From positions 1-61,957 of the forward strand of contig JAFRKO010000031.1 in NCBI GenBank assembly GCA_017431685.1: a stretch of DNA of 61,957 nt, given 5' to 3'. This DNA comes from Mogibacterium sp. (lineage in GTDB: Bacteria; Bacillota; Clostridia; Peptostreptococcales; Anaerovoracaceae). Numbering within the stretch: the stretch's first letter is position 1; each line of letters begins with the position of its first letter. The translations under genes were made by a program, and so were the position numbers. This document shows positions 51,083 to 60,764 of this stretch, one piece after another. The notes beneath the pieces were generated by a model. That model was not told where the DNA came from. It did no database searches and saw only the letters and a list, made by a program, of their open reading frames with translations.

Positions 51083-51301
51083 TTAAAAGTCTGCATCCGG
51101 GCTGCCCATGTTTTTCCACCCGAATCGTATCACTGAAATGATTATCGATACAAGAGTGATAGTCTCGTTCAGGACTCCGCCCCAGGACTGTATGAGCACA
51201 TCATACAGGAGCACGCACGGAGAGCCAATAAACTGTGAGAGCCTTATCTTCTGCGCGTTGTTGCTCCAGTACCCTATCGCCTGAACAGCCAGTTCACTCA
51301 T
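51083..51301 (-). pseudogene. YgjV-family remnant (C-terminal part only)
   Basis: A 72-codon ORF: KIRLSQFIGSPCVLLYDVLIQSWGGVLNETITLVSIIISVIRFG matches the C-terminus of the YgjV-type membrane proteins, which are usually about 160 residues or more with several helices. The N-terminal helices are missing, and no frame restores them upstream. It lies about 50 bases after the copy of the 24-nt promoter-like repeat, so the remnant may still be transcribed. Confidence 0.5.
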
Positions 51302-51349
51302 AGATGCTTGATCCCTATTTTTCGGTCACTTCCTTCTGCGTGATGGATA

Positions 51350-51373
51350 CATTATACCATTAGAAGTCATCAT
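51350..51373 (-). promoter_or_regulatory. 24-nt promoter-like repeat (copy 2)
   Basis: Identical to 45874-45897. On the minus strand it gives an extended -10 (TGGTATAAT) about 50 bases upstream of the YgjV remnant start at 51301. Confidence 0.55.
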
Positions 51374-51464
51374 CGCACGAAAAACAATGGCTACCGTCTA
51401 TATCCCCACCACCGCAATATGGACGATCTTCATCGTCTTCAGAGTGACCAAAGCTGAACCCGAA

Positions 51465-51520
51465 AAAAGGCCGGAGCCCGGCTGAGGACTTCTGAATATT
51501 TATGATGCCGGGCTCCAGAC
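51465..51520 (-). terminator. Rho-independent terminator with long stem
   Basis: On the minus strand: GGAGCCCGGC, a loop of about 31 bases, GCCGGGCTCC, then GGCCTTTTTT. It follows the stop of the small gene ending at 51546 by about 30 bases. Its stem resembles the 40680-40726 hairpin. Confidence 0.7.
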
Positions 51521-51545
51521 TACAGAGGAGTTTGCTATTTTTTAG

Positions 51546-51818
51546 TTATGCGGCTGCCGCCACCTGGCTGCCAATCAGCATCCAGCCATTATTCTGCATT
51601 TCCAATGTCGAGCAGCTTTCGATACTATCAAGAGTTTTAAGTTCAATGCTGTCCCCATCTTCACGGTACAGCATTTGATCAGGTAGTTCAGTAGATAAAG
51701 TTTTGAAAATGTTCATTATGTAGTCGAATTTTGCTGTATCCATTTTCTGTACCGCCTTTCTTTTGTATTTTGTATCTATATTTTCTTCTTTCAGAACACC
51801 GTTGTTTACTTCTGACAT
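51546..51818 (-). CDS. Small acidic protein, unknown
   Basis: A 90-codon ORF (MSEVNNGVLKEENIDTKYKRKAVQKMDTAKFDYIMNIFKTL...) with no recognised family. The start could also be MDTAKFDYIM 25 codons later. The last residues (LIGSQVAAAA) are small. A good terminator follows. Coding status rests on ORF length, the terminator and separate transcription. Confidence 0.4.
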   Translation of the reverse strand: MSEVNNGVLKEENIDTKYKRKAVQKMDTAKFDYIMNIFKTLSTELPDQMLYREDGDSIELKTLDSIESCSTLEMQNNGWMLIGSQVAAAA

Positions 51819-51860
51819 CTATAGTGTACAGCTCTACGTGTACTGAAAAACACCCACTAT

Positions 51861-51885
51861 AAAAGCGCCAGAAATGGCGCTTTTT
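51861..51885. terminator. Rho-independent terminator of the phosphatase gene
   Basis: AGCGCC, a short loop, GGCGCT with T-rich flanks on both sides, about 30 bases after the stop at 51914. It can work in both directions; the minus-strand gene ending at 51914 is the one served. Confidence 0.75.
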
Positions 51886-51913
51886 CGCTGTATGCTTTAA
51901 GCAGAGTGCTCTT

Positions 51914-53089
51914 TTACTTAGTTCCGGAAAAGCTTTCTCTCAAAGATGTGATTTCGTCATCATTCATCCCGATATCTTTCAGAAATACTTCTGCGCATGA
52001 ACTCAGATCGACTCCGTCATCATATATGGACTTTATTCCGAATGCCTTTGCCAGGACAGCTTCAATATTGCTTTCCGCTATCTGGTTATATTGATCCGTA
52101 CCAGCCTCAATACCATAGAAGTTATAGTACGTAATCATATAATCCTTAACAACTTCATCTGCGCTGGCTCCCATCAGGCATTCCAGGATCGCAGCTGCAT
52201 AGCCTGTTCTGTCCTTTCCTTCTACGCAATGGATGAGATATGGACCTTCATGTAACGCAATATATCGGAATCCGTCTGCCAGATCTTTCCTGAAATCATC
52301 GGAATCGTAATTCATTGACATGTTCAGTGCTACGATGTCACACCGTGAATACGCTGTCAGTCCGAAGTCTGCAAATCTATTCATGCTCTGATCACTGTCA
52401 GCCATATTCATGACTGTCCGGATGCCGGCATCCCGAAGAGCATTGTCAGCTTCATCGTTTCTTTCCAGGGCAGGATTGATTGGTGAAGACGAACGGTACA
52501 GCGTGTTCATGCCTATGCCTGCTGTTTCTACTTCCCGGAAGTTAGCGAATTCAGCATCGCTGAGATTAACGTAATCCTCCCGTTTGTTGGATCGTGTATT
52601 GCCGACCTGATGCATGGCGTATTCATCTGCATACCCCTGCTTCTCAGACATTGAGATATATACCGGTACTGACTCATCCAGTCCGTCTGCAAACACCCAC
52701 TCAAAACCGGGATCTGCATCGATCTCATGCATTTCTGCAATGCCAAGCGTCTCAGCCAGGTTGCCATAATTGATCGCCAGTACAACTACGTCCTTACCTT
52801 TAGAATCCGATCTTTTGAAGCAGCAGATAGGTTCACCCGAATCAGCATCTGCATAATTGGTTCCTATAGGAATCTCCATTTCAGCATCGCCGATCCTGAC
52901 CGATATGATATCAGCTGGCTCATAACCGAGCTCCCTCATCGATTCCGGCCCGATCGTAAGAGTGATGCTGCCATATTTGTTTATACTGTCGATCCCTGTT
53001 TCTACGCTCTGGACACCCTCTTCCTTTGGTGCAAAGCATGCTGAGAGCACAAAAACGGTCATTAACAAAAGCGCGATAATCTTTTTCAT
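51914..53089 (-). CDS. Lipoprotein tyrosine-type phosphatase
   Basis: A 391-residue lipoprotein: MKKIIALLLMTVFVLSAC is a signal ending in the lipobox LSAC (Cys18). The phosphatase site near residue 285 is HCVEGKDRTG, the HCxxGKDRTG signature of the Tyr_phosphatase3 family; a VMNMADSDQSMNRF region and DDGVDLSSC lie on either side. The N-terminal 170 residues form an extra domain. Family members dephosphorylate tyrosine or phospholipid phosphates at the cell surface. Confidence 0.85.
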   Translation of the reverse strand: MKKIIALLLMTVFVLSACFAPKEEGVQSVETGIDSINKYGSITLTIGPESMRELGYEPADIISVRIGDAEMEIPIGTNYADADSGEPICCFKRSDSKGKDVVVLAINYGNLAETLGIAEMHEIDADPGFEWVFADGLDESVPVYISMSEKQGYADEYAMHQVGNTRSNKREDYVNLSDAEFANFREVETAGIGMNTLYRSSSPINPALERNDEADNALRDAGIRTVMNMADSDQSMNRFADFGLTAYSRCDIVALNMSMNYDSDDFRKDLADGFRYIALHEGPYLIHCVEGKDRTGYAAAILECLMGASADEVVKDYMITYYNFYGIEAGTDQYNQIAESNIEAVLAKAFGIKSIYDDGVDLSSCAEVFLKDIGMNDDEITSLRESFSGTK

Positions 53090-53511
53090 CGAAGCAACTC
53101 CACACCTTCATCTATTTCCTTCAATCTTTTTAACCAACGTACAACTGATCCATCTTCGAGGAATCCAAGAAGAGCACCCTCAGAAAAGCGGTCAGCACGT
53201 AAGGCTCCAATCAAAAGAGCCATAATGAGCTTGCCGTCTGCAATTGAAACATCTGCTTCGCTCATGGAATGTGAGCTCCATTCCAGCCCATTAGAGTTCA
53301 ATGTTTCCTCATATTTTGTCAGTTCAAATTCCAGATGCTCAGCCTTAAAAGCATAAATAGCTTTCTCCAGCTCATTGACCACAGGAGAATACCTGACAAA
53401 AGGCATCCTAATTGGATCATCCGGGGTTCCTCTGCTCTCACGGTCGACTATCAATGTACCATATTCATCTTCATTTAGCTTTGGTATCAGCTGCGTCAAC
53501 GACTCGTACAT
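53086..53511 (-). CDS. DUF6508 protein
   Basis: About 141 residues from MYESLTQLIPKLNEDEYG at 53511 (AAGGTG about nine bases upstream; the earlier ATG has no site). The end (SEADVSIADGKLIMALLIGALRADRFSEGALLGFLEDGSVVRWLKRLKEID) matches DUF6508. Function is unknown. Its stop overlaps the start of the lipoprotein phosphatase (ATGA), so the two are co-expressed. Confidence 0.75.
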   Translation of the reverse strand: MYESLTQLIPKLNEDEYGTLIVDRESRGTPDDPIRMPFVRYSPVVNELEKAIYAFKAEHLEFELTKYEETLNSNGLEWSSHSMSEADVSIADGKLIMALLIGALRADRFSEGALLGFLEDGSVVRWLKRLKEIDEGVELLR

Positions 53512-53569
53512 TTTTATTTCACCTTTTATCAGTTGCGTATTGTTCAAAGCACCAGGTTGCGATCTCTGC

Positions 53570-56500
53570 CTACTTGACTGTCACCTTGATCTTCTTGAAG
53601 ACTCCGTTCTGAGCGAAGACATATACATAACATTTACCCTTCTTCTTCGCCGTAATCTTGCCGCTCTTGCTGACCTTAGCGACCTTAGGATTCGTCGATT
53701 CATAGCGTACTGCTACATGCTTCTTGACATTCTTGCCCACAGCCTTTGCTCTGAGCTTGAACGTCTTGCCCTTCTTCAGTGACACCTTGTTCTTCTTTGC
53801 CTTCGTGGTGACCTTGGTGTGGTTGCCCTTGCCCTTTGTGGCAACGTGGATCACTCTTGAAGTCGAAACGACTTTGTTGTTGCTGTTTAGAGCTACTACA
53901 ATGAACTTATAGTATGTGCCCTTTTTCAGCTTCTTACCGGCTGCCTTCTTGATCGTCTTGCTGCTTCCGGTCGATGTCGTCAGTTTCTTTAACTTCTTAG
54001 ACTTTCCACAGGCATTGCCATAGATGACATACTTTTTAGCACCTGAAATCTTTTTCCATGTCAGTTTGATGCTTGTCTTGGTCTGTTTCGTTGACTTGAG
54101 CGTCAATGGAGCAAACTTCGCTCCATCCGGGTCGTTGTCATTCGGCAGGGAAGTAATCTCAGCCTCTGCTGCTTTTGCAGATGCGCCTGGGCCTACTGCA
54201 GTTTTGTCCTTTCCATACTCTTCCGCAGGATCGGCTTTAGCCGCAAGAGCATCCTCAGCTGCAGCCTTTTTATCTACTGCTGTCTTTGCTTCAGACTCTT
54301 TTTCCATGGCTGTCTTTGAAGACGTTTCAGCTGCCATTGCGGCTTTGCTTGCAGTCGTTGCAGAAGTATCAGCAGAAGTTTTCGCTGCATTGATCGCAGC
54401 CTTAACTTCAGGATCCTTTACTGTATCGGCAAGCTTTTCAAGATCGGAAACCGCCTTGCTGGCATCTTCAGATGCAGCTTCTGCAGCTGTGGCATCTGCT
54501 GCTGCCTTGGCAGCATATGTCTCTGCTTCTTTACGATATGTTTCTGCCGTTGCCGAATCAGGAGCATTCGCAGCTGCTGCACTGGCTGCTGCTGTCTTTT
54601 TCATCGCAATCGATGCTGCAGCCTTCTTTGTCTTTGCCAGCGAACTGCTTGCTGTCGCTTTGATAACTTTTGCTGTTACAAGATTATTAAGAGCTACATC
54701 CAGATTAATTTTAGCAGTTTCAATCTTCGTTTTGTTTCCTTCGAGGAGAGCATTCTCGTATACTGCCTCAGCCTTTTCGAATGACTGCTCAGCAACTGCC
54801 TCTGCCTTTTCAGCAAGATCTACAGCTCTTGCTGCCGCTTTTTCCGCTTCATCTACAACGTTCTCATCAGTTGAATTCTCAGCCGTATCTGCTTTCCCAG
54901 AGGCGTCGTTTGTCTGATTGCCAGCTTCATCAATAGCATCTGCGATAGCCTTTTCCTCTGCGCTCAGCTCTATCTCGACAGATCTTGTCTGTACTTTGAA
55001 TTCATCATCAGTGAATGCTTCAGAGGTGTATTTAATCTCCCCCTTCTGTTTTGCAGTAGGAGCCTTTACCACTTCAGCACTTGCCCTCTTTGCTGTCGCA
55101 GTCTCCTTCTCACCGCAAACGTTGCATGTATGTGTGCCTGTTACTTCTGTGTAGTCTGAGTTCCACTTATACTCTGCCTGGCCCCATTTGTGAGCAATCA
55201 TGTGAGTAGTCTTCTTTGTCCTGCTGAGCTCATTGCCGCACTTTATGCAGTATATGACTTCATCATAACTACCTTCTGCTGAACATGTAGCATCCTTCAC
55301 ATTTTCTTTAACAGGCTCTCCGTTCAAATGTGTATGGGCAATGACCGGTATCGTTTCTGTTCTTGTCTCACCGCATACCGTGCATGTGAATGTCCTGATG
55401 CCTTCTTCAGTCTCAGTAGCTTCCTTAGTTACCTTACCAACGTTCCAATCATGAGGCACTCTTTCAACATGTAAGCTGTCATTAGCGCAGACCCTCTGGT
55501 GCTCCTCATCACTATATGAAATCCAGTTACCAAAGGCATGCCCGACAGCAGGAATAGTCCTACTATCGGCCGTTGCATCGCAATTTTTGCAGTGTATAGA
55601 TTCAGATCCGTCACTATCACAAGTCGGTTCTACATCGACCCTGTATTCGGATTCCCAATCATGTGCAGCCAGATCTATGTCTTCGGTCTCGGTCACACCG
55701 CATGTTTCGCATACACGCTGTCTGTTTCCCTTTTCCTGACAGGTGCTTTCTTTTGAAGTCTCCCAGTCGCCGAAGTTATGTCCAAGTGCAGGGATTTCTT
55801 CCTGCTCAGCAAGGATTTCTCCGCATACTGCACATTTCTTTCCAGCCGAGAGTCCTGGCAATGTGCAAGTCGGTTCGACAGCATCGATTTCTTTCTCTAC
55901 ATGACCGGCAGGAATCTCCTCGGTCTCTGTATGGCCGCATACTAAACACGATTTTGTTTTAAGTCCGTTTTCTGTACAGGTTGCTTCTTTAACAGTTTCC
56001 CATTCTCCATAGTTGTGCTCTTCACAACCTATTGTTAAAGAATCCAATTCTATAGTCTTTGACCCTTTATATATGCCTTTTCCGGTAACGATAACCTTTT
56101 TTGCACCTTCAGTTGTATCAACACTTATTGTGTAATCTTCGTTTTCGTTCAGAGTGATATTCCCGTATTTCACTTCTAATGCCGGAGTCAGTGTCGCTCC
56201 GTTATAAGTGTACTGTTCGGCATTTGCAGTTATACTTGATAACTGCATGTATCTGTCGCCAGTTTGATATTCAGGATCATAAATATAAATACTAGGCTTA
56301 CTTCCATTATTGATCAGGTCTCCCTCATTTTCATGTGCGTTTACTACAGCCCCAATCAGTTTATCTGCAGTCTGCAGATCCTTACCGCAGAACACTGTTA
56401 TACATGTATTTGTAGGGTTGAAGCCTCTTTCCCCGGTAAATGTCAGATTGCCTTCCAGCTCCACTCTTCCGGCAGTCATACTCGATGAGTAGTAACTTTT

Positions 56501-59500
56501 ATCGCATCCTACTGTTGTATCACCTTTTACATGCAGGATATCCGATTCATTCTCCATCTTCCGGATGTTCTCGACTGCAAGATCTCCGTTGGTTGTAAAT
56601 TGTCCATTACTGAATATCAGCTCAGAAACATTCGCATCGCCATCTATAACTAGTGTACTGTCCGTAAGACTTATTTGACCTACAGTAACGCTGCTATCTA
56701 GATCTGTGTATACATCAATAGAGCTATCGGTCAATACTATAGCGCTTGCATCAATATCTTTTGCTTTTATACTTCCCCCTTTGACCATCGATGTCAGCGC
56801 ACCCATATCTGTCACGATTCCCGCTGTTTGCAGTTTGTGCCCATTTAAGTCCAGTCCAGTTGCTTGTATCTCGCCATCATACGTTATCGTACAGTCTGAT
56901 GCCAATTTTAATGAAGGATAAAGAATATGACTGTAATCGTCATACTCAAGTTCCATTGTAAACAGAGGATTATTTATTTCTACCAGGCTGATATTGTTGC
57001 GGCTGGAATCAAATCTCATTCGCCCTTTTACGGTCTGCAGCTCCTTCCCGCAGAATACTGTTGTACATGTATTTGTCGGGTAGAATCCTTTTATACCAGA
57101 GAATATCAGATCGCCTTCCAGCTCCACTCTTCCGGCGGTCATATTCGTTATGTAGAAACTTTTGTCACATCCTATTGCTGTATCACCTTTTACATGCAGG
57201 ACATCCGACTCATTCTCCATCTTCTGGATGTTCTCAGCTGTAAAATCTCCGCTGATTGTCAGTTGTCCATTATTTAGTATAAGCTCTGAAATACTTACAT
57301 CTGTATCTATATTCAGTGCATTGTCTGTAAGGTGTATTCCTCCGGCAGTCACAGTCCTCGCCTTGATTTCTCCACCTTCAGCGCTTGAAGTCATACTTGA
57401 TTTATCTGTCACGATTCCCGCTGTATGCAGTTTGTGCCCATTTAAATCCAGTCCATTTGCTTGTATCTCGCCATCATATGTTATCGTACAGTCTGATGCC
57501 AGTTTCAATCCAGGATAAAGAATATGACTATAATCGTCATACTCAAGTTCCATTGTAAACAGAGGGTTATTTATTTCTACCAGGCTGATGTTGAGGTAAC
57601 CAGTCTTCTTTTGTCCTTTTACGGTCTGCAGCTCCTTACCACAGAATACTGTTGTACATGTATTTGTAGGGTTGAAACCTCTTTCCCCGGTAAATGTCAG
57701 ATTGCCTTCCAGCTCCACTCTTCCGGCAGTCATACTCGATGAGTAGTAACTTTTATCGCATCCTACTGTTGTATCACCTTTTACATGCAAGATATCCGAT
57801 TCATTCTCCATCTTCCGGATGTTCTCGACTGTAAGATCTCCGTTGATTGTCAGTTGTCCATTGCTGAATATCAGCTCGGAAACATTCACATCGCCATCTA
57901 TAACTAGTGTACTGTCCGTAAGACTTATACTGCCTACAGTAAGGTCACTATCTTTGTCTGTGACTACTTCAAGAGAGCTGTCAGTCAGGGTAATATAACT
58001 TGCGGAAATACTTCCTGCTTTTACCTTTCCTCCTTTGGCTGTCGAAGTCAACGCCCCCACATCGATCGTTCCGGCTGTTGAAAGATTGTGCCCATTTAGA
58101 TCAAGAATTGTTGCCTGGATAGTTCCCGGATAAGTGATTTCGCAGGTATCTGCCGCCAGAGTCAGTGCCGGATACCCTATATATTCATCCGGTCGCTCTT
58201 TTGTCATATCCATCGTGAACAACGGATTCTGTATATCTATGAGCCCGATACCGCATTGGGTCATTTTCCCTTTTACGGTCTGAAGCTCGGTACCACAAAA
58301 AACTGTTTTGCAAGTCCCTTCAGGACTAAATCCAGTTGACCTGCCAGTACTATCTGTATCAAACACCAGGTCACCTTCAAGTTTGATCGTTCCTGCGGTC
58401 ATGAGTTGTCCGCTGTTGTCGCCTGTAATAATCAGGTCGCCTTTTACATGAACCAGGTCGTTATCTGATTCCATTTTCCTCAGAGCTCCAGCGTAAAGAT
58501 TACCTTCTGTAGTCAGCTGACCATCAGACAGCATGATCCACTGTCCCTTCATAGAGTCATGGAAAGTTAAATGACAGTTATCAATCGTAATTGTTCCAAA
58601 TTCACCTCTCCCTATTGTGCATGATGTTGTAGCTACTACGCTGCCGCATTTGATTAGGAGATTTGTTGTTCTGTCTGTGACCGTCTTATTGACATCGTTA
58701 CAGACCGTACAGAACGCATCAAAGTTCTCGGGGAAATAATAGTACTCGGAATATACTTCATCGTAATTATCCTTCCCCTGCATAGATAATTCGCCGAGAA
58801 GCGGCTCAACCGACTGAAAATAACTGTTCTTTAGTGCCTGCATCTCCCTATATTCATTTCTCATAGCGCTGCCGTCCGTCCCTGGATATCCCAAAGTATG
58901 AAGAACAGAGTTAACACCAGCTTCATCCAAAACATCTAAATAATCGATACTGTATTCATATGCCATGCCTTCATAGCCACTGTTTATTTCAACACATGTG
59001 TTTAGTAACCGTGCATTTTCCTCTGTAGGATTATTTTCAAATTTTTCTCTGGCATCAATTGTTACAGACCTCAGAATTCCCTCTATTGATTGAAGCGCAT
59101 ACATTTGCATATAGCATTCATTTTTAGCACTCGTTGAAAACCATGCATTAAGTGCGGATTTTCCTGCAGTATAAATGAGTTTGAGCCATCCGTTTCCAAG
59201 TTCACCGATAAGCTCTCCCCACATTTTCTCAGCACACTTTTCTACAATTTTTTGTGTCGACCAATCTACTATCTCTGTCGTGATAATATAAGTTGGATTA
59301 AAATTGGTTTCATAGTATCCCTTTACTTTTTCAATAGCCTTTTTCAAAAGAGTGTAGTTTCCTTCTGATTCGCACTGCTCCATCATTTTTTCCAGAACAA
59401 GCTTTCTGCTATCTGAAACTTCCTTCACCGCCATGAGACTGCTTATTCTATTGGTTATATCCATCACAGTCTTTGTGCCTTCCAGAGCAGAATTTAAACG

Positions 59501-60061
59501 TTCTGTAGAACCAAATATAGATTCTGACTCATTATATATAGCATTTACTAAGGCATTTATTTGATCTCCGGATAACTCAGCTGTATAGTCCATGTCAAAA
59601 TCGGGAACACCACCCCCAAAGGCCTTTTTCCATGCACTCTTCATAGTTTTATAAGATTCCAATTTGGTAACCTCAGTAACAGCTTCTATTTCCTCGTCAA
59701 AAGATTCATAGCGCCCAACTTTTAGAAACAAATCAAAAAGAACAGCTTCATAGAATCCCTTTTCTGAGAATTTATCGTTCCCCGCTGCAATGCTTTCAGC
59801 CCTCCATACAGTAAAATCTGCTAAGAACATAGCATCACTTTCCATCTCTCTCATAAATGTCACATAAGGAAGTTCTCCAAGACTGGTCTCAGTATAAGGA
59901 CTGAAAATCTGTGAATTACAGTAATACTCTGCTTTAATCACTTCAGGAGATTTATTGCTTTCCGCATATGAGCAATCCTGATTGGCAAGAATAGGCAGGC
60001 AAGAAAAAGAAATTAAAAAAACAAAAATAAAGCACGCTATTCGTCTGACAGTATTAAACAC
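53570..60061 (-). CDS. Very large surface protein with 200-residue repeats, Cys-repeat region, Ala-rich region, FN3 and Big_2 domains
   Basis: About 2163 residues. The start is taken as GTG at 60061 since GGGGAGGG lies eight bases upstream, whereas the first ATG at 60088 has no site. Residues 1-29 are a signal peptide. An N-terminal helical region is followed by four ~200-residue repeats (56373-58560; TDSTLVIDGDxNVSELIFSNGQ...TAGRVELEGxL...CxTVFCGxELQTVKG), then an Ig-like YNGATLTP unit, six CxxCG repeats typical of Clostridial surface proteins, a 270-residue Ala/Glu/Lys-rich coiled coil, an FN3-like Lys-rich domain and a Big_2-like domain. No LPxTG or S-layer domain is present; the basic C-terminus may bind the wall. 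Confidence 0.85.
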   Translation of the reverse strand: MFNTVRRIACFIFVFLISFSCLPILANQDCSYAESNKSPEVIKAEYYCNSQIFSPYTETSLGELPYVTFMREMESDAMFLADFTVWRAESIAAGNDKFSEKGFYEAVLFDLFLKVGRYESFDEEIEAVTEVTKLESYKTMKSAWKKAFGGGVPDFDMDYTAELSGDQINALVNAIYNESESIFGSTERLNSALEGTKTVMDITNRISSLMAVKEVSDSRKLVLEKMMEQCESEGNYTLLKKAIEKVKGYYETNFNPTYIITTEIVDWSTQKIVEKCAEKMWGELIGELGNGWLKLIYTAGKSALNAWFSTSAKNECYMQMYALQSIEGILRSVTIDAREKFENNPTEENARLLNTCVEINSGYEGMAYEYSIDYLDVLDEAGVNSVLHTLGYPGTDGSAMRNEYREMQALKNSYFQSVEPLLGELSMQGKDNYDEVYSEYYYFPENFDAFCTVCNDVNKTVTDRTTNLLIKCGSVVATTSCTIGRGEFGTITIDNCHLTFHDSMKGQWIMLSDGQLTTEGNLYAGALRKMESDNDLVHVKGDLIITGDNSGQLMTAGTIKLEGDLVFDTDSTGRSTGFSPEGTCKTVFCGTELQTVKGKMTQCGIGLIDIQNPLFTMDMTKERPDEYIGYPALTLAADTCEITYPGTIQATILDLNGHNLSTAGTIDVGALTSTAKGGKVKAGSISASYITLTDSSLEVVTDKDSDLTVGSISLTDSTLVIDGDVNVSELIFSNGQLTINGDLTVENIRKMENESDILHVKGDTTVGCDKSYYSSSMTAGRVELEGNLTFTGERGFNPTNTCTTVFCGKELQTVKGQKKTGYLNISLVEINNPLFTMELEYDDYSHILYPGLKLASDCTITYDGEIQANGLDLNGHKLHTAGIVTDKSSMTSSAEGGEIKARTVTAGGIHLTDNALNIDTDVSISELILNNGQLTISGDFTAENIQKMENESDVLHVKGDTAIGCDKSFYITNMTAGRVELEGDLIFSGIKGFYPTNTCTTVFCGKELQTVKGRMRFDSSRNNISLVEINNPLFTMELEYDDYSHILYPSLKLASDCTITYDGEIQATGLDLNGHKLQTAGIVTDMGALTSMVKGGSIKAKDIDASAIVLTDSSIDVYTDLDSSVTVGQISLTDSTLVIDGDANVSELIFSNGQFTTNGDLAVENIRKMENESDILHVKGDTTVGCDKSYYSSSMTAGRVELEGNLTFTGERGFNPTNTCITVFCGKDLQTADKLIGAVVNAHENEGDLINNGSKPSIYIYDPEYQTGDRYMQLSSITANAEQYTYNGATLTPALEVKYGNITLNENEDYTISVDTTEGAKKVIVTGKGIYKGSKTIELDSLTIGCEEHNYGEWETVKEATCTENGLKTKSCLVCGHTETEEIPAGHVEKEIDAVEPTCTLPGLSAGKKCAVCGEILAEQEEIPALGHNFGDWETSKESTCQEKGNRQRVCETCGVTETEDIDLAAHDWESEYRVDVEPTCDSDGSESIHCKNCDATADSRTIPAVGHAFGNWISYSDEEHQRVCANDSLHVERVPHDWNVGKVTKEATETEEGIRTFTCTVCGETRTETIPVIAHTHLNGEPVKENVKDATCSAEGSYDEVIYCIKCGNELSRTKKTTHMIAHKWGQAEYKWNSDYTEVTGTHTCNVCGEKETATAKRASAEVVKAPTAKQKGEIKYTSEAFTDDEFKVQTRSVEIELSAEEKAIADAIDEAGNQTNDASGKADTAENSTDENVVDEAEKAAARAVDLAEKAEAVAEQSFEKAEAVYENALLEGNKTKIETAKINLDVALNNLVTAKVIKATASSSLAKTKKAAASIAMKKTAAASAAAANAPDSATAETYRKEAETYAAKAAADATAAEAASEDASKAVSDLEKLADTVKDPEVKAAINAAKTSADTSATTASKAAMAAETSSKTAMEKESEAKTAVDKKAAAEDALAAKADPAEEYGKDKTAVGPGASAKAAEAEITSLPNDNDPDGAKFAPLTLKSTKQTKTSIKLTWKKISGAKKYVIYGNACGKSKKLKKLTTSTGSSKTIKKAAGKKLKKGTYYKFIVVALNSNNKVVSTSRVIHVATKGKGNHTKVTTKAKKNKVSLKKGKTFKLRAKAVGKNVKKHVAVRYESTNPKVAKVSKSGKITAKKKGKCYVYVFAQNGVFKKIKVTVK
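56373..58560. repeat. Four DNA-level repeat units of 590-660 bp in the surface-protein gene
   Basis: Units begin with CTGCAG(A/C)TCCTT-type sequence at about 56373, 57037 and 57626, and a more distant CTGAAGCTCGGTA at about 58279. Units one and three (56395-56580 and 57648-57833) are nearly identical over about 190 bases, more alike to each other than to the unit between them. Confidence 0.8.
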
Positions 60062-60212
60062 TTCGGCACCCTCCCCGATTGGTTTCATTTAAAGATACTA
60101 AGTCAGTTAGACTATTTTGATTATTCTATTATAAATAAAGGAACGCAATTCTCATTTGTGCGAATCGCGTCATATTTGTCGTTTTCAAAACAGAAATCTA
60201 TTTTTCTTTTTA

Positions 60213-60629
60213 TTACATCTTGCTATCAACTGCATATTGTTCAAAACACCAAGCCGCGATTTCAGCTATTAATTCTTTCGGCAGAGGTTTGTTATATGGC
60301 AACCGGATCGTCCCCTTGCTCACATCATAGTCCTTGAGTTTGTCTGCAAAAGCTGTTGTTGCTTCACCGCCTGGATAAAGCCCCAGATGTTTTTTCGAAG
60401 CAGCGAAATGGATAATATTGACACCTTTCCAGTACGTAGGCATGCTCCAGGAAATCTTCTCCTTCGCCTCAGGTATAGCCTCGCGAATGATCTGCCGCAC
60501 TTCATTCAGATACGGCTTGACCGATTCGTCTTGCTCATCAATGTACTGTTCGATAGTCTCGATCTTTCCGCAGTAATGAGATTGGCCTTCTCTGCTAAAA
60601 CTCCGCCCGCATTTAGGACATCTCCACAT
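60213..60629 (-). CDS. DUF1801-type protein with N-terminal zinc ribbon
   Basis: A 138-residue protein. MWRCPKCGRSFSREGQSHYCG is a short zinc ribbon (CxxC...C), followed by the DUF1801/YdhG fold: LNEVRQIIREAIPEAKEKISWSMPTYWKGVNIIHFAASKKHLGLYPGGEATTAFADKLKDYDVSKGTIRLP. Relatives include iron chaperone-like proteins; function is unclear. It starts 135 bases from the lipoprotein gene. Confidence 0.85.
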   Translation of the reverse strand: MWRCPKCGRSFSREGQSHYCGKIETIEQYIDEQDESVKPYLNEVRQIIREAIPEAKEKISWSMPTYWKGVNIIHFAASKKHLGLYPGGEATTAFADKLKDYDVSKGTIRLPYNKPLPKELIAEIAAWCFEQYAVDSKM

Positions 60630-60691
60630 GTTTATTGTCCTCCGCTTTTACAGCTTAATCCACTTTTTTTTGATTATACTATACATCTAAT

Positions 60692-60745
60692 ATAAAAAGT
60701 CCTATGTCATTCGCAATCATCTTGCGTTTGTCATAGGACTTTTTG
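60692..60745. terminator. Bidirectional rho-independent terminator
   Basis: AAAAAGTCCTATG at 60694-60706 pairs with CATAGGACTTTTT at 60732-60744, with an inner TCGCAA/TTGCG stem. It serves the lipoprotein gene ending at 60765 and can also block the other direction. Confidence 0.85.
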
Positions 60746-60764
60746 TGGTTTTTGCAAAGGTGCT

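Noticed and set aside
54024..54917. A 297-codon open frame on the plus strand
   Set aside because: It is the reverse of the Ala-rich coiled-coil part of the surface protein; GCN-rich Ala codons give an open antisense frame by composition.
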